Below, in pieces: positions 58,678 through 64,000 of a DNA stretch of 64,000 nucleotides (position 1 is its first letter; every line of letters starts with the position of its first letter). The notes beneath the pieces are model-generated. The model did no database searches and was not told the origin of the DNA. It saw nothing but the letters and a program-made list of their open reading frames with translations. Both the position numbers and the translations under genes were made by a program. Where the stretch lies: NCBI RefSeq assembly GCF_019599465.1, contig NZ_RKLR01000004.1:186001-250000 (forward strand), read 5' to 3'. The DNA is from Haloarcula rubra (GTDB lineage Archaea > Halobacteriota > Halobacteria > Halobacteriales > Haloarculaceae).

Positions 58678-59753
58678 TGCAGTTTTGCACCGGTTTCCCC
58701 GGCTTTCTGGGGTCGGCACTCGTCGGCCGACTGCTCGCCCGGAGCGACGACACCGTCACCTGTCTGGTCCAACCCGCCTACCGCGAGACGGCCGAACGGC
58801 GGGCCGGCGAACTGACCGACGAGGCGGGCGTCCCCCGTGAGCGTGTCCGCCTCGTCGAGGGCGACGTGACCGACCCGGACCTCGGACTCACCGCCTACGA
58901 CCGCCTCGCCGAGGCCACGGCGACGGTGTACCACCTCGCCGCCGTCTACGACCTCGGCGTCGACGCCGAGGTGGCCGACCGGGTCAACGTCGTGGGGACC
59001 GACCACGTCCTGGCCTTCGCCGAGGCCGCCGACGTCGAGCGGTTCCACTACGTCAGCACCTGTTACGTCAGCGGCCGCTACGACGGGACCTTCACCCACG
59101 CCGACCTCGACGTGGGCCAGGAGTTCCACAACCACTACGAGCGCACCAAGTTCGAGGCGGAGGTCGCCGTCCAAGCGCGGATGGCCGACGGGTTCCCGGC
59201 GACGATATACCGCCCGGCCATCGCCGTCGGCGACAGCAGGACCGGCGAGACACAGAAGTACGACGGCCCGTACTACCTCCTGTCGCTGTTGCGCCGCCAG
59301 CCACGACTCGCGTTCGCACCGGCGCCCGCCACCCCGGACCGCTACCACCTGAACGTCGTCCCCCGGGAGTTCGTCGTCGACGCTATCGCCGAACTCTCCG
59401 GGCGGGACGAGACCGTCGGCGAGGTGTACCAACTCTGCAACCCGCATCCGCCGACTATCGGCCGACTGGTGCGCGCGCTGGGTCGGGCCAGCGACCGCTG
59501 GGCCGTCCCGGTGCCCGGCACGGTCGGACTCTCCTACGCGGCGCTGTCTCGCCTGCCGCGACTGGCCGACCGACTCGGCGTCGAACCCGAAGCGCTCCCG
59601 TATCTCTCGCACGCGACGAGGTACACCGACGAGAACACGCGGCGGGCGCTCGCGGGAACCGGTGTCAGATGTCCGCTGTTCGAGGCGTACGTCGACACGC
59701 TGGTCGCGTACGTCCGCGAGCACCCGGCCGTCGACGACGCGGCGATGGTGTGA
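58677..59753 (+). CDS. Extended SDR/fatty acyl reductase-like enzyme
   Basis: The 358-residue protein has the NAD(P)-binding GFPGFLGSALVGRLLARS (residues 6-23), VYHLAAVYDLG and the catalytic YxxxK in HYERTKFEAEVA. The fold and length match the NAD_binding_4 branch that includes male-sterility/fatty acyl-CoA reductases and dTDP-hexose-type epimerases. Beginning directly with the glycine motif is a feature of this branch. The ALDH gene overlaps it, so the pair may interconvert an aldehyde and acid or alcohol, for example in lipid turnover (inference). Confidence 0.82.
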   Translation: MQFCTGFPGFLGSALVGRLLARSDDTVTCLVQPAYRETAERRAGELTDEAGVPRERVRLVEGDVTDPDLGLTAYDRLAEATATVYHLAAVYDLGVDAEVADRVNVVGTDHVLAFAEAADVERFHYVSTCYVSGRYDGTFTHADLDVGQEFHNHYERTKFEAEVAVQARMADGFPATIYRPAIAVGDSRTGETQKYDGPYYLLSLLRRQPRLAFAPAPATPDRYHLNVVPREFVVDAIAELSGRDETVGEVYQLCNPHPPTIGRLVRALGRASDRWAVPVPGTVGLSYAALSRLPRLADRLGVEPEALPYLSHATRYTDENTRRALAGTGVRCPLFEAYVDTLVAYVREHPAVDDAAMV

Positions 59754-59820
59754 CACCGCGGCCACCGTCGCGTGTGCCACGTCCCGTAGAGTTATGTCGC
59801 CCGGTTGTCTACTCCCGACG

Positions 59821-59982
59821 ATGGAGTCCGAGTACGCGTTCCTGCCCCTGTTCGCGGTCGTGCTCTCGCTCGGCGTCACCGGTCTTCTGGTAGTGCCCTC
59901 GTGGTCGATGGTGTTCGCGGCCCTCGCGGCGCTCTCGTGTCTCGGCATCGGCGTCGTCGTCTACGCCACGTACTGGTGTTGA
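59821..59982 (+). CDS. Very small membrane protein
   Basis: The 53-residue product starts MESEYAFLPLFAVVLSLGVTG and has two hydrophobic segments with a short loop, ending VVVYATYWC. The gene sits between the SDR and threonine synthase genes and is convergent with the latter, whose stop is six bases away. Only the composition and codon use support it; function is unknown. Confidence 0.6.
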   Translation: MESEYAFLPLFAVVLSLGVTGLLVVPSWSMVFAALAALSCLGIGVVVYATYWC

Positions 59983-59988
59983 CTCCGG

Positions 59989-61176
59989 TCAGACGACGCG
60001 CGTCACGGTCTCGGCCAGCGCCGACAGCGGGACCGTCTCCGCGTCCACACCGGGCGCGTCTACCTCGCGTTCGGTGAACCCCGTTCCGGTGGCGACGAGC
60101 ACGACGTCGTCGTCTGTCACGAGGTCGCCACGGTCGCCCAGCCGGCGAGCGCCCGCCAGCGCCGTCGCACAGGCGCTCTCGACGAACAGGCCCGCACTGC
60201 TCGCCAGCGCGCGGCGGGCCTCGAGGATGGCGTCGTCGTCGACGGCGAGCACACCGCCCTCGGTCTCGCTGGCGGCCGCCAGCACCCGATTGCCGCTCGG
60301 CGGGTCGGCGTTCGCGATGGAGTAGGCGACCGTCTCCCCCGCCTCGACGGGTTCGACGACATCGTCGCCCCGGCCCCACGCCTCGGCGATGGGCGCACAG
60401 GCCGCCGCCTGCACGAAGTACAGTCGCGGTACTCGGTCGAGCACACCCGCGGTCGACAGGTCTCGAAATGCCTTCCAGACGCCGCTCGCGTGGCCGCCGC
60501 TGGAGACGGGGAGCACGACGGCGTCGGGGGTGTCGGGCGCGAACGACTCCGCGATTTCGAGCGCCGTCGTCCCCTGGCCGGCCACGCGGAGCGGCGCGTC
60601 CGAGTTGACGAACCGAACGCCGGCCTCGGACCCGATTCGAAGCGACTCGCGGTAGAGGCGACCGTAGTCGCCGTCGACCCGGAGTATCGTCGGGTCGTAG
60701 CGAGCGAGGAGCGACAGTCGTTCGGTGGGGACGTCCGCCGGGACCAGCACCAGACAGTCCACCCCGGCGCTGGCGGCGTGGGCGGCCATCGACCGGGCCA
60801 TGTTGCCGTGGGAGACGGTGCCGACGGCGTCGTCTCCTGTTTCTGCGGCCGCCGCGACGCCGACGGCGCTCCCGCGGTCTTTGAACGTCCCCGTCGGGTT
60901 CGCCCCCTCGTACTTCACGTGGACGGTCGCGCCCACGTCGTCGTCCAGTCGCGGCGCGCGCACCAGCGGCGTGCCGCCAGCACCGGCGGCCAGTCCGCTC
61001 GGGTCGACGTCGGGCAACAGGTCCCGATACCGCCACAGCGACCGCTCCGGGGTCGCGGGCCAGTCGAACCCCGACGGTTCGGTCCGGACCCAGTACGGTT
61101 CGCCGCAGTCACAGCGGGGCCCGTCAGCGAGCGTCGCCGTCGCCCCGCAGGCGTAACAGGAGAGCGACAGGTCCAT
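59989..61176 (-). CDS. thrC: Threonine synthase
   Basis: The 395-residue PLP enzyme has a N-terminal zinc ribbon (CYACG near 7-11, RCDCGE near 21-26) found in archaeal ThrC, the PLP lysine in PTGTFKDRGSAVG (Lys99), the SGGHASGVWKAF phosphate loop and a C-terminal VVLVATGTGFTEREVDA. It converts O-phosphohomoserine to threonine. Its stop is six bases from the convergent small membrane gene. It may be cotranscribed with the downstream-numbered neighbours, from which it is separated by 40 bases. Confidence 0.93.
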   Translation of the reverse strand: MDLSLSCYACGATATLADGPRCDCGEPYWVRTEPSGFDWPATPERSLWRYRDLLPDVDPSGLAAGAGGTPLVRAPRLDDDVGATVHVKYEGANPTGTFKDRGSAVGVAAAAETGDDAVGTVSHGNMARSMAAHAASAGVDCLVLVPADVPTERLSLLARYDPTILRVDGDYGRLYRESLRIGSEAGVRFVNSDAPLRVAGQGTTALEIAESFAPDTPDAVVLPVSSGGHASGVWKAFRDLSTAGVLDRVPRLYFVQAAACAPIAEAWGRGDDVVEPVEAGETVAYSIANADPPSGNRVLAAASETEGGVLAVDDDAILEARRALASSAGLFVESACATALAGARRLGDRGDLVTDDDVVLVATGTGFTEREVDAPGVDAETVPLSALAETVTRVV

Positions 61177-61216
61177 ACCGGCGGTTCGGCCGTGGGGGAC
61201 CTAACCCTGCCGCCGG

Positions 61217-61780
61217 TCAGTCCAGCGCCAGTTCGGCGCCACAGCAGTCCGAGCGGTAGCGCGCTCGCTCCCGGACCAGTTTGCAGTCCCGGTAGCGTCG
61301 GGCGACGAGGCCACCGCAGTCGGTACACGACAGCACGTACTTCGGGTCGGCGAACGTGGGACAGTGGACGTCGGTTTCGAGGTCGGCGGCACGCGTCCGG
61401 AAGGCCGCGCCGTGGTCCGTCGTGCCGTCGCGCTGGTACTGCTCGACGTGGACCAGTTCGTGGCGGAGGGTCGCCTCCCACTCGCCGCGGTCGAACGCCT
61501 CGAACGCCTCGCGGGTGAGCGACAGCGTACAGGGGAGCGGCCGGCCGTCGGCACCGTCGACACCCGCCCAGTCGTAGGGGTCGCCGACCGTGGCATCGGG
61601 GAGTTTCGGCCGTTTGACCGCCGCCGCGCGCCGCTTCGCGCGGGTCGACACCTCCCAGTCGACGAGGTCGAAGCGCACGTCGACGCCCCACTCCCGCCGC
61701 ACGTCCCGGCAGTACTCGCGGGACCACGCGACGACGTCGGCGTCCGAGGTCACGTCCTCGTAGGCGACGCTCTGGCCCAT
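61217..61780 (-). CDS. SprT-like zinc metalloprotease
   Basis: The 187-residue protein from ATG 61780 has the zinc-binding HELVH (107-111) in WEATLRHELVHVEQYQ, a further His in TDHGAAFRTRA and a C-terminal ribbon (CTDCGGLVARRYRDC, then CCGAEL). This is the SprT/Spartan layout, a protease that removes DNA-protein crosslinks in eukaryotes. Its start codon overlaps the stop of the Nif3-like gene by one base, so the two are cotranscribed. Role in haloarchaeal crosslink repair is an inference from the family. Confidence 0.82.
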   Translation of the reverse strand: MGQSVAYEDVTSDADVVAWSREYCRDVRREWGVDVRFDLVDWEVSTRAKRRAAAVKRPKLPDATVGDPYDWAGVDGADGRPLPCTLSLTREAFEAFDRGEWEATLRHELVHVEQYQRDGTTDHGAAFRTRAADLETDVHCPTFADPKYVLSCTDCGGLVARRYRDCKLVRERARYRSDCCGAELALD

Positions 61781-62547
61781 CAGAGCCCGGTCGGACAGTC
61801 GACGAACGTCGTCTCCAGCCCCCACTCGTCCAGTCTCGACTGGAGCGAGCGGACGCCGAACGTCTCGGTGGCGTAGTGGCCCGCCAGCACGACGCCGATG
61901 CCGGCCTCGCGGGCCTCGTGGTACACCTGCTGTTTGCCCTCGCCGGTGACGAGGACGTCCGCCCCCGCCTCGACTGCTTCGCCCACCCAGTCGACGCCGC
62001 TCCCGGTGACGATGGCGACGTCCTCGACGAGCGACGGGCCGAAGTCCAGCGTCCGGACCGACTGTCCGCCGGTGTCGAGTTCGCCTTCGAGCGTCTCGGC
62101 GAGTTCGGAGGGGGTGGTCGCCTCGGCCAGTGTCCCGCGCTGGCCGACGTACTCCGGCCCCATCTGGCCGAACGGCGCGCGGTTGTCGAGGTCCAGCAGG
62201 TCCGCGAGGCCGGCGGCGTTGCCGAGCGACTGGTGGCCGTCGAGCGGGAGGTGGGCGACGTACAGCGAGAGGTCGTCGTCGACGAGCGGCGCGACCCGCT
62301 CGTAGGTCGTCCCGGTGAGTCGCTCGACGCTCCCCCAGACGATGCCGTGGTGTGTCACGAGGAGGTCCGCGCCGGCGTCCTTGGCTCGCTCGATGGTCTC
62401 GACGGCCGCGTCGACGGCGACGGCGACGTGGTCGACCGGTTGCTCGGCCGGGCCGACCTGTAGCCCGTTGGGGCTGGCGTCCACGTCGGCGTACGCGGCT
62501 ACGTCGAGTTCGTCGTCGAGTCGGGCGGCGATGTCGCCTGCGTGCAT
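61780..62547 (-). CDS. Nif3-like dinuclear-metal protein
   Basis: The 255-residue protein has the Nif3/DUF34 metal-binding residues DLLVTHHGIVWG near 62-73, and a later VVLAGHYATETFGVRSL, where two His and Glu complete the site. Members form hexamers with two metals per subunit. Some are named GTP cyclohydrolase 1 type 2, though the biochemical role is disputed. Length is typical for a single-domain member without the PII insert. It overlaps sprT by one base, and a zinc-ribbon gene lies 33 bases upstream. Confidence 0.88.
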   Translation of the reverse strand: MHAGDIAARLDDELDVAAYADVDASPNGLQVGPAEQPVDHVAVAVDAAVETIERAKDAGADLLVTHHGIVWGSVERLTGTTYERVAPLVDDDLSLYVAHLPLDGHQSLGNAAGLADLLDLDNRAPFGQMGPEYVGQRGTLAEATTPSELAETLEGELDTGGQSVRTLDFGPSLVEDVAIVTGSGVDWVGEAVEAGADVLVTGEGKQQVYHEAREAGIGVVLAGHYATETFGVRSLQSRLDEWGLETTFVDCPTGL

Positions 62548-62579
62548 GGCCGGGTGTTCAGCCGCCGGGTTGGTAGGCC

Positions 62580-63305
62580 TTACTCCGTCTCGACGAACTG
62601 GCCGTTCTCCTCGGCGATGAGGCCGCGGTCGACGGCCGCGTCGATGATGGCGTCGAACTCCTCGGGTTCGATGTCGTAGGCGTTGACGGCGACCGCCCGA
62701 ATCTCGTCGCGGTCGACCGGTAGCTGGCGGTTCTGGAGCAGGCGCATCACCTTACTGTACTCCAGTCGGGTCAGCGACGGGCCGTCGTCGCTGGCCTCGT
62801 CGGCCGTGTCGTGTCGGCTATCGGTGGACTCGCTCGCAGACCCGGCCTGCGTCCCCGTCGTCTCGGCCGTGCCCGAGGAGGCCGTCCCTGTGGGCGTCGT
62901 CTCGCTCCGCTCGTCCGTGTCGGCCGGTTCGTCGGCTCCCGCCATCGGGTGTGTGCGGTCGGGGGCTGTCTCCGAACTCGCGTCGTCCTCAGTATCGAGC
63001 AGTCCCTCCTCGTCGACGTCTGACTCGCTCTCGCCGGTCTCACTGGCGTCCCCGACGGCCATCGGGTCTGGCTGGGGTTCCATCCCGGACTCGTCCATCA
63101 GGCCGCTCTGGTCGTCCGGGTCCTCGTCGGCCGCGGCCACGACCCGCTTCAGCACCGTCGCGAGCTTTCGCCGACAGGTCGGACAGAGCGTGACCTGCTG
63201 GTCGGGCGTCGCCTCCGTCTGGAGGGACTTCGGAACGACGGGGTACTCGGAGAGCGAGGCGTCGAGGGCCGCACCGCAGAAGTAACACGACGAGAGTCGG
63301 TCCAT
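62580..63305 (-). CDS. Zinc-ribbon protein with acidic disordered middle and C-terminal HTH-like domain
   Basis: The 241-residue protein starts with a four-cysteine ribbon (CYFCGAALD and CPTCRRKLA). A low-complexity Ser/Thr/Asp/Glu/Pro middle runs from about 60 to 165. The C-terminal 75 residues are helical (LTRLEYSKVMRLLQNRQLPVD, AVAVNAYDIEPEEFDAIIDAA), reminiscent of a winged helix without a clear wing. It is in the same direction as the Nif3-like gene and likely in the same operon. Zinc-ribbon proteins of this layout are conserved in haloarchaea, with no assigned function. Confidence 0.75.
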   Translation of the reverse strand: MDRLSSCYFCGAALDASLSEYPVVPKSLQTEATPDQQVTLCPTCRRKLATVLKRVVAAADEDPDDQSGLMDESGMEPQPDPMAVGDASETGESESDVDEEGLLDTEDDASSETAPDRTHPMAGADEPADTDERSETTPTGTASSGTAETTGTQAGSASESTDSRHDTADEASDDGPSLTRLEYSKVMRLLQNRQLPVDRDEIRAVAVNAYDIEPEEFDAIIDAAVDRGLIAEENGQFVETE

Positions 63306-63346
63306 GCCGACACGTCCTCGCCCCTCGGTCTTAAAACCGGCACGCC

Positions 63347-64000
63347 CTAGGTCGGACAGCCCCCTCGCATGGCCTTCTCCCGGACCTCGGCGGGAACCGT
63401 CACCTCGACGCGCTCCCCGTAGTCACGGTACCGAGTGGTGAGCGTCGCCGTGGCCGTCTCGCCGTCCCCCGAGACCACGACGGTCACCTCGCTGCGGACC
63501 GGTCTGTTCGTCCGTTCGTCCAGCCAGAGCGAGACCGTGAGGCTGTCGACGTTCGGTGACCCGAACAGCGGCCGACTACCGGCGCCCGCGCCGTAGCGGT
63601 CCAGTTCCGACTTGGAGGGCGCGCCAGTGAGGTGCACTACCTCGCGACCGTCGATGGTCTCCGTGCCGTTGTAGTAGAGGTCGCCCGTCGAGAGCATCGC
63701 CAACTGGCGGCCTATGGGGGTCGTCTCGCGCCAGTCGTGCTCGGTCGGGACGTCCTCCTGCCCCCAGAAGACGCTCGGCCCCCCGGCGACGCCGGGACAC
63801 TGGACGTAGGCCGTCCGGTTGTCGACGTAGGACCGTCTGGTGGTCCCGTCGACGGTGAGGTTGGTGGTGGCGTGTCGCGTCGTCAGGTTGATCCGGCCCG
63901 TCCCGCTGCCCCCGACGCGACGACTGCTCGCCGAGGACTCGACGGTGAACGAGAGATCGTAGCGGTACGACTCGAGCGTGGCGGCGCGCTCGCTGGCGGC
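63347..64000 (-). CDS. Secreted or lipoprotein domain, cut by window edge
   Basis: The open frame ends at 63347 and continues past the right edge, giving 217 visible residues without a start. The visible C-terminal part is all beta with a LolA-like feel (GDLYYNGTETIDGREVVHL, ASTVSLWLDERTNRPVRSEV in outline). It matches haloarchaeal lipoproteins of the outer-lipoprotein-sorting type as I recall them. A single Cys pair (YVQCPG and GGCPT) may form a disulfide. The N-terminal signal would lie beyond 64,000. Confidence 0.7.
   Translation of the reverse strand, partial: AASERAATLESYRYDLSFTVESSASSRRVGGSGTGRINLTTRHATTNLTVDGTTRRSYVDNRTAYVQCPGVAGGPSVFWGQEDVPTEHDWRETTPIGRQLAMLSTGDLYYNGTETIDGREVVHLTGAPSKSELDRYGAGAGSRPLFGSPNVDSLTVSLWLDERTNRPVRSEVTVVVSGDGETATATLTTRYRDYGERVEVTVPAEVREKAMRGGCPT

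Overview
The window is haloarchaeal (class Halobacteria; a Haloarcula-like relative is plausible). The basis is high GC, very acidic proteins, many twin-arginine/lipobox signal peptides, leaderless TATA-type promoters about 25-30 bases from start codons, archaeal core genes (transcription factor S, aIF2 beta with a TRAM tail, deoxyhypusine synthase, archaeal-type YchF) and a bacterioruberin carotenoid operon.

Bases 1 to about 7,200 are an accessory island with AT-rich stretches. It holds a truncated gene at the left edge, two divergently transcribed type IV pilins, a short Orc1/Cdc6-type initiator followed by TTTACCCA repeats, a PhiH1-repressor-like winged-helix protein facing two tandem palindromic operators, two overlapping small zinc-ribbon genes, and a tyrosine recombinase with a four-cysteine insertion. 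A tRNA T-arm-like sequence and a perfect 13-bp inverted repeat lie just before the integrase. Between the integrase and the core chromosome, the last 78 bp of the ilvD locus are duplicated as a direct repeat, which looks like an attachment-site footprint.

From ilvD (7,214) onward the region reads as densely packed core chromosome. 7.2-15.2 kb: ilvD, a GHMP-fold synthase, a RecA-like ATPase without its Walker lysine, two linked zinc-binding proteins, transcription factor S, a Nudix hydrolase, a lipoprotein and a cupin. 15.2-22.9 kb: a ZIP transporter, an SDR, the crtD-lyeJ-cruF bacterioruberin operon, an OYE flavin reductase and a DUF368 lipid-phosphate transporter. 22.9-33.1 kb: an ATP-grasp PurD-like enzyme, Tat-exported proteins, a TIGR00300 protein, GGCT and cyclophilin-like proteins, a methyltransferase, an aldo/keto reductase, an SRAP-family DNA-protein crosslink protein, CysK and aIF2 beta.

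33-50 kb: a secreted protein with Asp/His repeats, a CapA family enzyme, an orphan FAD flavoprotein, a membrane-anchored GAF/Bat-type regulator with a HalOD1 protein, a complete thiamine ABC importer (thiB-thiP-thiQ) and a nearby solitary TPP-dependent E1 alpha subunit, an Rrf2-like regulator, a nucleoside deaminase, a GIY-YIG-like nuclease and a sulfatase-fold enzyme. 50-64 kb: a nucleoside hydrolase, a frameshifted pseudogene, a DsbA-like lipoprotein paired with a membrane CxxC protein, YchF, a GNAT enzyme, deoxyhypusine synthase, an aldehyde dehydrogenase/reductase pair, threonine synthase, SprT-like and Nif3-like proteins, and a lipoprotein cut by the right edge. Outside the island, gaps over 300 bases occur only at 51,912-52,616 (the pseudogene). 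No complete tRNA, rRNA, CRISPR array or intact insertion sequence was seen. Positions were read by eye, with no database search.
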